From: Symsagittifera roscoffensis
Lineage: Eukaryota > Xenacoelomorpha > Acoela > Convolutidae
Length of the DNA: 64,000 bases
Assembly: GCF_963678635.1 (NCBI RefSeq)
Contig: NC_087071.1
Coordinates: forward strand, 29,998,141 to 30,062,140
Direction of reading: 5' to 3'
The position numbers and the translations under genes are program-made. Numbering within the stretch: position 1 is the stretch's first letter; every line of letters starts with the position of its first letter. Positions 11,396-21,958 of this stretch are shown one piece after another. Under the pieces are notes generated by a model that ran no database searches, was not told the origin of the DNA, and saw nothing but the letters and a program-made list of their open reading frames with translations.

Positions 11396-12251
11396 CAGGG
11401 TGTTTCAGTTACATGTAATAAGTAAAACACCATTTAGTTTCACGATGAATCACCCTATGAAAAAAACATTTTTAGGGAAAATTTGCCTAAATTATAGCCA
11501 TTTTGTGCCAATGCGTCAAAACTTTATTTCAACAACTTGTACACACAATTTTTTGCTGTTTAATGAGTTTTCACTCCATTTTGCGCTGAACAAGATACTA
11601 TAGTGCTGAATTCAAACAACCGGATGAAATGATTCAAAACTAAATTTTCAAACTCATTTTTCTCAATTTCAGTAGTATTTGGTCAAAAAAATGATGAGAA
11701 CAAAAAAATTGCTTTTTATGGTGCTATTTATGGTATAATTTTTTTCGAACTAAATTTACTTCCTTAAAATGGGTCAATTCATTTGGTTCAAAATTGAGGA
11801 GGACAGAAGGTCATTTGATAAGAGAATAATTACAATTTAGCCTGGTACCTCGTCAATTTTGAACAAAATGAGTTGACCCGTTTTGAGGGTGTAATTTTAG
11901 TTCAAAAACTTGCTAAAAAATTGCACCATAAAAAAGATGGTAAAGTCCAAACACTTGTCCCCATCATTTTTGACCAGATAATACTGAATTTGAGAAAAAC
12001 GTGTTTGAAAATTCAGTTTGAGTTCGTTTTATCGGGTTGTTTTAAATCAGCAGTATAGTATCGTGTTCAGCACAAAATGCAGTGAAAATTCCGCAAAAAA
12101 CGTGTGATAAAGTTGTTGAATTAAATCTTTGATTCATTGGCACAAAATGGCTATATCCTGGGCAGTTTATCCCGAAAAAGGTTTTTTCATAGGGTGATTT
12201 ATCGTGAAACTAAATGGTGTGTTACTTATTACATCTATCTGAAGCACCTTG
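11396..12251. mobile_element. 856-bp near-perfect palindromic (foldback) MITE, copy 1
   Basis: Starts CAGGGTGTTTCAG and ends CTGAAGCACCTTG. The whole element is close to one palindrome centred near 11825, where TCAATTCATTTGG and its partner TTTTGAACAAAATGAGTTGA face each other. The left flank ends in TA. The right TA is lost because a deletion starts exactly at the element end. It has no coding capacity: the two short open frames in it are the two arms. TA targets and CAGGGTG-like termini suggest a Tc1/mariner-type mobiliser, by inference. Confidence 0.75.
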
Positions 12252-12357
12252 AATCAGTTTGTAGACTCTGTGTCCGGAAAGGGTTTAAAGTTCGGGCCTG
12301 TATTGGATTTTGATCTTCAGAATGTAGACCAAATTCAGAAAAAAATGAAAGTGCGAG

Positions 12358-12825
12358 AAAACAGGGAATGGTAAGCTTAGTACTCGACCGATTTCAAGAT
12401 TGCGGAAATTACCGATGAGAGATAAAACAATAAATTCTACAAACAAAGCAGATCAAAAACAAAGTTCGAAAACAATGGTCAGTCATCCAACTCCTCTTCC
12501 TCATCATTCTTCCAAACCCATCCTTCCGACATTTCTTATAACGATGTTTTCGATTCCTTTTTTCACCACAAGATCAGGGGCTGCATCAACCAACTCCAGC
12601 CGCCTGAGGACCACCCGAAACTCCTAATTCACCTCATCCACACCCGCCATCTTTTTTCATCTGAATTTCATCTCTATATGTTTTAAATGGCGAGACAGTT
12701 TGTTCACATGTTAACTCAATTAAAAAAGCATATTAATTTCCCCATAATTTATTCATTTCATTTACCCGCAATTTATAATAACAAATACGATACAGTCGCT
12801 TTCCAGTTATCGCGAAGTGTTCACT
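12358..12825 (+). mobile_element. Duplicated 3' end of the BEL element with LTR
   Basis: The DUF5641-like tail, to its stop at 12625-12627, is followed by a second copy of the 3' LTR at 12679-12825. The LTR has lost about 22 bp relative to 7999-8166. This is what now lies upstream of the intact esterase gene, whose first ATG is at 13059. Confidence 0.85.
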
Positions 12826-13058
12826 AACGCAAAGGCGTAGGTTCAAATCCCGTGCTGTGTCTTCCTTTTTTTTAGAAAATAAGCGGGATCAATCATCTAA
12901 ACTAGTTTTGTCACGGGGCCAAACAAAGTAACTAGTACCCCAATATATTTGATAAGATAAGGCTAAAGTGCAAAACTGCATACAAACCTGCATGCAATCT
13001 GAAATGAAAAATCTTTGTTAATGGTAATCCAGCATGTAGTTTATAGTCGCGCTTCCCA

Positions 13059-16000
13059 ATGATAATAGCTAATGAAACCAACTCGATTTGCAGCAATATG
13101 GAGAGAAAGAATGACCTCACTTTTTCTACTCCAATTGGAAACATAACAGGAAGAGTGAAACAGGCTAAAAATGGAAAAACGGTCTGTCAACTTCTGGGAA
13201 TCCCCTATGTTCAAAGTCAACCGGTTGCTGAGAACAGATTTAGGAGATGTGACATATCGACGAAGCTGCCTGCAGATAGTTTTGAGGCTGTTTCATTCGG
13301 AAATGCTGCTATTCAAGTTAGTGTAAACAGTCAATAGTCTTTTCTCGAATAAGAGCAGCACCTTTTGAAAAGCTAATCTGATTAAAACTGCGTGTTTCTA
13401 CCTTTGCGATTAGCAAAGGTATTGCATTGCAATGGGTAAACATTTTTGATAGAAACGTAATGGACACTTGTTCACAAGAAGGTGAAATTGCTTTGTATGA
13501 TTCTTTCCCATTATAGCGCCCGGCAAGTGGTAGCCGTCCATGATGGTAAATCAGTGTGGAGGTGTAATGAAGTGTGGTTTTCGAAGAGATTGCAAATTTT
13601 ATCGACCTTCTCTTAGGTCCAACAAATGAATTTTCGGAGCTCACCTTTTTGCCTAGAGTTCACAACTTTTAAAGCTTACTCACTTAAGAAGTCGGGTCTT
13701 CACATAAAGTTATGGCCCTAGGAAAAGTCAAATTTTCGGTTTTCTACTGTTTTTTTTTTGACAATTTCTTAAAAATTAGCCTCCCAGATCTAAAATTTTG
13801 GTTTCAGTTGAAATAATAGGCTGTGCGAAGTTTCCCTGCACCAGCGGCTACGCCCAATTTTTTTTCAACAAAAAACTTCAATGCTTTGGTTTCTTGTCCG
13901 TTTTTCACACCAACAAGCTAGTGAGCGTAGTTCATTAATATGAACCTACTTTTTTCCAGCTTAACTCTCAGAAGAAGTAAAAGTTCTCACATGGTGAGAA
14001 GGACGTGAGACTCTCAATCTAGAGGTCGCTTGTTTGAATTCGTCGCTTAGCAAAAAGTTTTACGAGTTTGAGGTTTATTTCTACTTGTTATTTCACTTTA
14101 TAGAGCTGATTTTTGGTAGATTTCTTGTTAATTTTTGCGAAGTACAGCTTTGCCTCTGCGTTGAAATTTTGTGACTTTTCTCGCGAACTACTCAGCCGAA
14201 TCTGATATCAAGGGTTCAATCGAGGCAACAGGTTTAATTGAGGCCTTTGAAATTACTTTTTTTTCAATCAGCATCAGTACAACCAAGTCAAAAGTTATCA
14301 AACAGGTACCTCCAGCTTTACCTGCCCCTAGTTTCAAATAGGCTCGGTTTTACGTAGTGGTTCCCATATGTTTTGTATTGTGAGTAAATTGCTGGCTGAG
14401 TGAATAGAAGAAAAAAAAAACTTTTTTTTTCAGAGGGCACCTTCACGCCAGCTCAGTATAATTAGCCCTGAAATTCCACAATGTGAGGACTGTCTGACTA
14501 TCAATATATGGACACCAAGTTATATACGGCAAAATGATCCCATTGTCGGAGCTAACCAAAAACTTCACCCAGTTTTTCTGTTCATTCATGGGGGAGCTTT
14601 TCAGCAAGGAACAGTATCGGATGAGCCTTTCAACGGCACCAATTTATGTGCACACGAAGAAATAGTCGTAGTCACGTTTAATTACAGACTGGGAATTCTG
14701 GGGTTCCTGGATATTCCCGGAGTCGTAGAACCCAATTTGGGTATCCGAGATCAGGAAGTGGCGATCAAATGGGTCGAGTGTTACATTCAGTACTTCGGAG
14801 GCGACTCTGAAAACATTACATTGTGGTAAGTTGAAGCAGCCAAAAGCTAGTCAATTTTTCAAGTTTCTTCCATTGTTATTTTAAGGTTAACTAAGCTATG
14901 GTAATCTCATTAAAGCTCACCTTGTAAATTCCAGCGCAGGTAATTTTCTGTTTCAGTGGATTCAGCGTTGGATCGGTCTCTGTGGCTTGCCATACCTTGA
15001 ATCCAAACAGTGACTTGAACTTCAATCGAGCAATTATGATGAGTGGAGGTAAAAATTGATCTACCATTTTTGAGAGTTTGTCATTCGTAGTGTATGAATG
15101 TGGTTATGGTCTAAGAAACATGCGTGAGTTGTAAAGAGTTATTCATACTTAAGTTTATTTTGAAGGTTGTTAGGGTTCTGAACGCGCAGTGACTTGAACC
15201 TTGGTTTTTACTTTTTCAAGCTCCTTCTTTCTTAAGCGGAACTGTGTTTTTTCTTAAGCGGAACTGCCTCTTTTGCCTTACAATTTTGTACACTTATTGG
15301 TTCCTTGAAGCAGATACATTCATATCGATTTAGTTGAAGGTCCTATTTTCGTTTTGGTTTCCTCTTACAAACTTAGCAGAATTTTGCCACACTCTATCAA
15401 AATCGTGTCGTCATTAATCAAATTTCAATTGCCGTTATTAAGAGTCGATGAACGTAGTTCAGACTCTTATATAGCTGCTGGCGATTTTTTTTCATTTTTC
15501 TTTCCAGGAAAAGTCTTTACTTTTCCAGGAAAGGAAAAAGTTTTTTTCGCGGCTCGACTTTTGATTGATTTCAAAGTTAATTTTATTTTCTTTGTTAAAA
15601 TAAGGCAAACTCCACTATCGAGCAGCGAAAGTTAAGAAGTTGCGAAAAACGTGATAGACTTCTAGTTTCGAAAGTGGAAATTAATTATTGAGTTTTCCGG
15701 CGAAATAAAAATTTTATCTATTGTTCCAGTGTTTTTTCAAACTGGGTTAGTTTTACCAAAAATTTTTCAATCTAAAATTGTTGTAAAAAATCGATGAGCT
15801 TTAAATGAGATCTTTTTTCTTGGAAATTAAAAATCTATTTTTTTTTTGAAAATCGAACAAAAAACAAGCCTTCATTTGTTTATTTGCTTTCATTGACTCT
15901 TTTCTGTCTGTTTGCTTTAAATTTTAATTTTTCAAAATTAACTGCTTCAGCTGAATGAGCTCTGATCAAACTTCATTGACCGAAAAGGATACTGCCAACT

Positions 16001-17992
16001 ATTTTGGCTTTAAATATAATATAAGTTGGCGTCAACTACAGGGTGTTTCAGTTACATGTAATAAGTAAAACACCATTTAGTTTCACGATGAATCACCCTA
16101 TGAAAAAAACATTTTTAGGGAAAATTTGCCTAAATTATAGCCATTTTGTGCCAATGCGTCAAAACTTTATTTCAACAACTTGTACACACAATTTTTTGCT
16201 GTTTAATGAGTTTTCACTCCATTTTGCGCTGAACAAGATACTATAGTGATACTATACTACTATGAAATGATTCAAAACTAAATTTTCAAACTCATTTTTC
16301 TCAATTTCAGTAGTATTTGGTCAAAAAAATGATGAGAACAAAAAAATTGCTTTTTATGGTGCTATTTATGGTATAATTTTTTTCGAACTAAATTTACTTC
16401 CTTAAAATGGGTCAATTCATTTGGTTCAAAATTGAGGAGGACAGAAGGTCATTTGATAAGAGAATAATTACAATTTAGCCTGGTACCTCGTCAATTTTGA
16501 ACAAAATGAGTTGACCCGTTTTGAGGGTGTAATTTTAGTTCAAAAACTTGCTAAAAAATTGCACCATAAAAAAGATGGTAAAGTCCAAACACTTGTCCCC
16601 ATCATTTTTGACCAGATAATACTGAATTTGAGAAAAACGTGTTTGAAAATTCAGTTTGAGTTCGTTTTATCGGGTTGTTTTAAATCAGCAGTATAGTATC
16701 GTGTTCAGCACAAAATGCAGTGAAAATTCCGCAAAAAACGTGTGATCAAGTTGTTGAATTAAATCTTTGATTCATTGGCACAAAATGGCTATATCCTGGG
16801 CAGTTTATCCCGAAAAAGGTTTTTTCGTAGGGTGATTTATCGTGAAACTAAATGGTGTGTTACTTATTACATCTATCTGAAGCACCTTGTATATAATGTT
16901 CAAGATCAATTAAGTCAGTTCATTGGAAAACCTTGGTTCATTTCAGCGCTGCTGGGATTTTTTGGATTTGAGAAAGACCAAAGTGTATCAACCTCTGATT
17001 CTAGAGAGTTCCTGATTCAGAATGGCTGGAAAAAATCTCACCAGAGCTCGGACCAGGAAAACGACTCAATCCGTAGTTTCCTTCAAAACCTACCTTTGGA
17101 TGTTTTCAAGAATCAGTTTGTAGACTCTGTGTCCGGAAAGGGTTTAAAGTTCGGGCCTGTATTGGATTTTGATCTTCAGAATGTAGACCAAATTCAGAAA
17201 AAAATGAAAGTGCGAGAAATATTGGTGACTTCGACTCACGCAGAAGGCGAAGCGTTTCTATACAGCCTTTTGGGTCGCGAAACTTGCAACAAACTGAACA
17301 AAAATGATGATAAACTCTACACGAACATAATAACCCAAATGTTTAGCAGATTCTTACCTGAAAATTCTCGAAGGGCTGAGAACTACGTGAAAATTTGCAA
17401 TTTTTACAGAAACAAGAAAGTTTGTTTTGGCAATGTAGAAGATACACTGTTCCATAAATGTGCTTTAGCGATTGGAAATTACTTGAACGATTACCCTGTC
17501 CTTAAATCTATTCAATTTTATCTCAAATTAGAATGTGAGGCTCGCCCGAAAATTTACTTCAAGCTGCATGATTATGTACAAAGTGATCATAAAACGAGAT
17601 ATTTTGACACTGATATTGTTCCTGAATACTTGAATTGCAGCCATGGATTTGAAATTCCTCTTCTATTTAATAATTTGAACGATGGCCATTCCGATACGGA
17701 TCAAGAAGTAAGCGTGAAAACAATGAATTTGATTGGATCGGTATGCAGATTTGATAATATATCGTCGAACGAACGTGAAAAACTGTTTGGTCAGCAGGTG
17801 AAACTGAACACTGGAAATCTTAACCCGGAAATTGAGATGAAAAACTTAAGTGTTTCTAAAAGCTTAGAAATTACAACACGTGATGACTTATTTCATAGCA
17901 GATTACATGGAATTGATTACAACAGGTTGTATTCAGACATTTTGGATTTTTGGGATGGAATCGATCAGATTTCTTATCAAACTCTATGTTAA
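13059..17992 (+). CDS. Carboxylesterase/cholinesterase-family protein, four exons
   Basis: Exons 13059-13316, 14434-14825, 14957-15048 and 16947-17992 (GT donors, AG acceptors; phases 0, 2, 1) join into one 595-residue frame, a usual length for this alpha/beta-hydrolase family. Visible landmarks are EDCL (about 104-107), the oxyanion HGGAF (138-142), the nucleophile elbow GFSVG with Ser220, a likely acid Glu347 in HAEGEAF, and His480 in SHGFEIPLLF. The triad is therefore complete. The elbow differs from the family's usual G-E-S-A-G: Phe replaces Glu and Val replaces Ala. I see no signal peptide, GPI tail or membrane segment, so it is probably cytosolic. ATG 13098 is an alternative start. The exon 4 frame stays open upstream into the palindromic MITE, but TTTCAG at 16941-16946 marks the true exon start. 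ATTAAA at 18072-18077 may be the poly(A) signal. The substrate is unknown. Confidence 0.88.
13990..14163 (+). repeat. tRNA-derived SINE in esterase intron 1 (copy 2)
   Basis: Duplicate of the SINE at 9336-9508, carried along by tandem duplication I; the tail hairpin starts at 14137. Not an independent insertion. Confidence 0.6.
16039..16889. mobile_element. 851-bp palindromic (foldback) MITE, copy 2, with TA target duplication
   Basis: CAGGGTGTTTCAG ... CTGAAGCACCTTG with TA directly outside both ends (16037-16038 and 16890-16891). The arms match for essentially their full length. It sits in intron 3 of the intact esterase and ends 57 bp before the exon 4 acceptor, so the transcript could form a very long stem there. 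Its left arm differs from copies 1 and 3 near 16247-16261. Confidence 0.8.
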
Positions 17993-18077
17993 ATTATTAT
18001 AAGTAAGTTAGCAAAATATGAAATTACACAGCAATGTTAAAGTTGGTTTATATAATTGACTACTGTTGCTCATTAAA

Positions 18078-19000
18078 TATTTCGGAATTAATTCTTTCGA
18101 AGTTGATTTATTCACTTAGTATTTTGAAATCAAAGTAATTCTGCAGAAGTCAAGAGTATGTATTTGTTTAAAAGCCAAGGAAATTCAAAAGCCTAAGTTC
18201 GATTTATAGGTTCTAATTTCATAAATAGGAAATTATAGCCGAATGGAAAATAGCGAATTTTGATGCGGTTTTTTGTGTAAATTTTGTGAGAATCTTTTTT
18301 TTGAAGACCATACCTCACAAGCTATCTAAAGTACAAAATGATACGTTTTGCAAAAGGCATCCCTCAATCCAATTTGGAACGATTTTTATGACGCATTAAA
18401 TCTCAGCTTATGCAATCTTTCAAACACAATAATTTTACAAAAGTTGATTCTAGCTGAAATATCTTTTTAGATTTGAGCTCTATGGAAATTTCTCCGGATA
18501 TCCAGTGGAATAAAAACTTTACCTATTGATCCAGATTTCTCAAGTTGGGTTAATATTATCAAAAAAGCGCCTGTCATTAATCGTTCTGGAAATTCAAAGG
18601 GCTGAAAGGCATCTTATTTTTTTTTAAATTTCGAAAGTTGAGATTTTTCCAACAAAGTCTGTGTTTTTTATTATGTTTACTTGCGTTCATTACTCTTTTC
18701 AATTTTTTGATTGGCTATGTTTTCAAGATTACCAGTGAAGTAAAAATAACGATTTATTGATCGGGTTTTCTCAAATTGGACAAATTTTATCTCAAAAGCG
18801 TTAATAATAAAAAATAAAAAGAAATTCAAGGTTTGTAAGGCTGTTATATGGATTTGGTGAATGACAAGCCGACGAGTCTAATCTAGACAATGAACTGAAT
18901 TGAATCACACGAGAAAGTAAAACAAACTAACGAGTGAAACAAATATAAAGATTGCAGTTAGGCGGATTTTTGAAAACGTGAACGCAATTTGGCGCGAAAA
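18078..19000. other. 3' flank of the esterase gene, non-coding
   Basis: No gene. From about 18430 to 18760 the sequence matches dispersed family B (CTATTGATCCAG, CGAAAGTTGAGATTTTTCC). The remainder is unremarkable A+T-rich sequence. Duplicated at about 22190-23115. Confidence 0.5.
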
Positions 19001-19012
19001 GTAGATATGTAG

Positions 19013-19164
19013 GCGGGGGCAATTCTCATGATAGAGGGACCGAATGATGGAAAAATCAGAATCGTTAATTTTTTTGGTATTTCTTTGATATTTTTGAATA
19101 CTCAATTCTGATTGGCTGAAATAAATCTTCCATCATTCTGTCTCTCCATCATAAGGGCGCCAGC
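19013..19164. mobile_element. 152-bp MITE, family 'GAGGGACCGAATGAT', copy A1
   Basis: Inverted ends: ATTCTCATGATAGAGGGACC on the left and the complementary ATCATTCTGTCTCTCCATCAT on the right, with GCGGGGGC/GGGCGCCAGC outside them. Flanks TATGTAG and TATATAG agree in 6 of 7 positions. The right arm has two changes relative to the other copies. Confidence 0.65.
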
Positions 19165-19527
19165 TATATAGACAGAAAAAACGTGTCTTAAAATTTATTT
19201 ATTTAATTTTCTGACTTTAATGACAAATTAAAGTCACCCTCTAGATTAGGCCCGTCTGTTTGGCATTTAACATGGTACTCAAAATAGAAACAGATCGTAG
19301 GAATCCATCAAAACGATACAACTGTTAAAGAAAATGAACACTTTAATTGCAAAATGATAATTAGTATTATTAAGCAAGTGATAATTAGTATTATTAGTAT
19401 TAAGCTAGTGATAATTGGTATTATTAGTATTATTAATCATCACACAACTTTTCTTGGTTATATATTTATTTACAATATAATAAAATAATGGTTAGAATTT
19501 AAGCATCAAATAAAAGTAGATATATAG

Positions 19528-19680
19528 GCGGTTACTATTCTCATGATAGAGGGACCGAATGATGGAAAAATCAGAATCGTTAATTTTTTTGGTATTTCTT
19601 TGATTTTTTTGAATACTCAATTCTGATTGGCTGAAATAAATCTTCGATCATTCGGTCCCTCCATCATAAGGGGCGCCAGC
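19528..19680. mobile_element. 153-bp MITE, family 'GAGGGACCGAATGAT', copy A2 with perfect 7-bp flanking repeat
   Basis: The arms GAGGGACCGAATGAT and ATCATTCGGTCCCTC are exact inverted repeats. Direct repeats TATATAG lie at 19521-19527 and 19681-19687. No coding capacity. The 7-bp repeat could be part of an 8-bp target duplication. Confidence 0.7.
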
Positions 19681-19968
19681 TATATAGACAGAAAAAACAT
19701 GTCTTAAAATTTATTTTTTCTAAATTTTCTCACCTAAATGACAATTTAAAGACACCTTCTGGATTAGGCCCGTCTGTTTGGCATTTAACATGGTACTCAA
19801 AATTGAAACAGATCGTAGGAGTCCATCAAAACGATACAACTGTTTAAGAAAATGAACACTTTAATTGCAAAATGATGATTAATGTTATTAATCAAATATA
19901 AGTCACACAACTTTTCTTGGTTGTATATTTATTTAAATTATAATGAAATAAAGGTTAGAATTTAAGCA

Positions 19969-21958
19969 TCAAATAAATTTAAATAGTTTCCATGTTGTTT
20001 TTCCATAGGTTGCCATAGAAGGATCTTCACAAAAAATAGATAGAAAATGTTCCTTAAACTTAAGTTTCATAGTCTTGTAAGTTAAAAAATTGCTGCTGTT
20101 TTTGTTTGATTTTGCTTTTTGGAATTGGTTCCCAATAACAGCTGCTTTACTGAAAGAAAAAAAAAGAATTTTCGATATAATTACTGCTGAATCTTGCTTG
20201 AAAGTGTAGTTTTTTAGTTCTTTTGTTCTCATCAATTGTGTTGTTTACGTACTTGATTTTTGTGTATGCCGGTAGTAGTTTATGTTTGACTTTCTATAGT
20301 TGTCAAATTTTTTTTCCAATCCAGAAACAAGGAAACTGGAAGTACCTTGTACTCCAGCTTGAGATCTGATGAAGAATCAATTTTTTTTCTGTCACAGCAA
20401 TTCTTTATTGCCCAACTCAGTTGATTATGAAGCGATATTATTATATTGGATGTTAAACTGCTTAATAATTAGTTTTACTGCGTATTGCAGATGGCTTATG
20501 GCTAAAACGTTCTTTAAAAGTAATCGGTTTTTAATTGTCAGTGTTTTATCGATTGTAATGATCCCGCAAGCCTTTTTTCTTAATAACTTGTGGCTTTTTT
20601 TCTATTTTGTTCTCATCTAAGATTATAAGAGACTTTGAATTGTAATTTCTCCCTTGATGTTTGTTGCTAAATATTATCAACTCAGTTTTCTTGTATTGAA
20701 AATTATAGAATGTTTTGTGAAGTACAGAGACAATTTCTGACAGGATTTTTGCAAAAGCTGTAGCCCATTTTTGATGTCATTATCATCACAAAATAGAAGT
20801 GTATCATCTGCATATTGTACCACTTTGCAAGTTTTGGTTAAATTTTTGTTCAAGTCATTTATGTATAGTTTGAAAATTAGGGGTCTCAAAATTGTACCTT
20901 GAGGTACGCCTTAGTGAAGTGAGATCTAATTGGATTCAGTTTTGTTTACTGCAGTTTTTTTTGTTATCTACTGTTCATAAAGCTATGAATCATTTCAATT
21001 GCTGACTCAGAGAATCCCAAATCATTCAATTTTAGTCTTTAAATGTTCGTGGTTGATAGAATCGTAAGCTTTTGTTAAATCTAATATAGATACGGCAATG
21101 TATTTGTTTTCATCCTTTGATTTGCGGAAGAACTCTGTGCAATAAAGGATGGCGTCCATCGTTGAATATGAGGTTCTTAAACAAAATTGGGTGTTGTTCA
21201 GCATGTTAAGAGATAATAAGTATTCATTGATTTGTTGGTATAGTAGTTTCTCAAAAAATTGAGAGAGTGCAGCTTTTATGGAGATTGGTCTATAGTTCTA
21301 CTATTTCTGGGTCATCTTTTTTGTTTATTGGGCTAACAATAGCTTTTTTGAGTCTAGTTGGGAATAATTTGTACTTGATAAATTAATCTGTAAGAAAAGT
21401 AAGGTGTCGATATATTTCATTGCGTCCATCGTTCAGAGCCCAGGCTGGAAGATCAGAAGGTCCGGGTAGTTTATTTGCGTTTAAATTTGTTATTTCTTTT
21501 TTTACACTCATTTTCAATGACAAGCCGGAAACAAAACCTTTGTTTGCGTTCCTTTTTGGTCCTTGTTTTTGATGGTTTTTGAATCAACAACGTTTTTTTT
21601 ATCTTTTTCCTCAAAAAAAAACATCCGAGTTTAGAAAACTTGTAATTCAAAAATTTTGCCATTTTGATTTTGTGTGTTATTGCTTAACTAAATATATTTT
21701 CAGAGTGTGATTTTGTTTATTGATTGTTCGAGTTTCTTGTGTCATTTATTATGTTCCATTTCTATCGCTCAGTTGTTTTATGATCAAATAATTTCGACAT
21801 GAAACTATCGTCTTTGAGGTTGATTTTTAGTTTGTCATTACGAATGTAGACTGTTTAAAGGGGTGCCTATCTTTTCAGGCAGTACACTACATTGGAAATT
21901 AAAATTTTAAACATTTGTTTTTGAGGGCTATTTTGCCTGTAGAAAGACTACCAATTAA
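19969..21958 (-). pseudogene. LINE ORF2 fragment (reverse transcriptase), copy A, cut by the duplication
   Basis: Read leftward it shows a reverse-transcriptase start block (KLPGPSDLPAW near 21440-21480 in another frame), then TSYSTMDAILYC (about 21140-21180), DLTKAYDSINHEHLK (about 21030-21080), and PLIFKLYINDL with VVQYADDTLLF (about 20790-20890). The YADD box holds the catalytic aspartates. The C-terminal tail near 19981-20235 contains FSKAAVIGN followed by a basic end. Several frameshifts and stops interrupt it. It belongs to a CR1/L2-like group by motif style; the clade is not proven. The 5' part is missing because the duplication junction falls at 21958. Confidence 0.75.

Larger units (their letters stand above)
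7678..12357 (+). repeat. Tandem duplication I, unit 1 (BEL 3' end and broken esterase)
   Basis: Aligns with 12358-17219. The unit begins inside the BEL tail coding sequence and ends inside the fourth esterase exon. At the junction the bases AAA are shared by both parental ends (7678-7680, 12358-12360 and 17217-17219), so the duplication looks microhomology-mediated. Unit 1 later lost 13 bp in exon 2 and 220 bp spanning the end of intron 3 and the start of exon 4. Confidence 0.9.
8401..12357 (+). pseudogene. Carboxylesterase-family pseudogene (copy 1)
   Basis: Equivalent of the intact gene at 13059-17992. The exons correspond to 8401-8658, 9779-10157 and 10315-10406, with only a piece of exon 4 (12252-12357) remaining. 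Two lesions kill it. Exon 2 lacks 13 bp after about 9802, which shifts the frame and brings a TAA next to the acceptor. A 220-bp deletion removes the intron 3 acceptor and the first part of exon 4. In addition, the duplication junction cuts exon 4 before the catalytic Glu and His, so it could not be an active enzyme even if read through. The HGGAF oxyanion motif and the GFSVG nucleophile motif are still legible. Splice sites of exons 1-3 remain GT-AG. Confidence 0.88.
12358..17219 (+). repeat. Tandem duplication I, unit 2 (BEL 3' end and intact esterase)
   Basis: Near-identical to 7678-12357 with scattered single-base changes and small indels. It keeps the 13 bp of exon 2 and the 220 bp of intron 3/exon 4 that unit 1 has lost, but has itself lost about 22 bp in the LTR and a few tens of bases in intron 2. 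The high similarity points to a recent duplication. Confidence 0.9.
19001..19975. repeat. Internal tandem repeat of about 515 bp (2 units), next to the LINE 3' end
   Basis: The units 19001-19515 and 19516-19975 share the MITE described at 19013 and 19528, then 'GGCCCGTCTGTTTGGCATTT', 'CATCAAAACGATACAACTG' and 'GGTTAGAATTTAAGCATCAA'. Unit 1 also holds a short TAATTAGTATTATTAG-type reiteration (about 19355-19440). Because the LINE reads leftward, these may be reiterated LINE 3' UTR sequence. Duplicated at about 23113-24085. Confidence 0.7.
17850..21958. repeat. Tandem duplication II, unit A (4109 bp)
   Basis: Aligns nearly base for base with 21959-26067 at an offset of 4109. It starts in the last esterase exon (143 bp before its end), runs through the 3' flank and ends within the minus-strand LINE. 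The bases TTAA are shared at the junctions (17846-17849, 21955-21958), again suggesting microhomology. The esterase stop codon is inside the unit, so the gene itself was not damaged. Confidence 0.92.

Noticed and set aside
11400-12058. Short open frames repeated in three places (also at 16043-16696 and 28896-29554)
   Set aside because: They are the two arms of the palindromic MITE. Conservation between copies reflects recent duplication, not protein selection.
16775-16946. N-terminal extension of the esterase exon 4 frame
   Set aside because: This part is mostly the right arm of the palindromic MITE. The acceptor TTTCAG at 16941-16946 matches exon 3 in phase and restores the family sequence after the nucleophile elbow.
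20369-20620. 83-codon plus-strand frame (also at 24479-24730)
   Set aside because: Antisense to the LINE reverse-transcriptase region; no features of its own.
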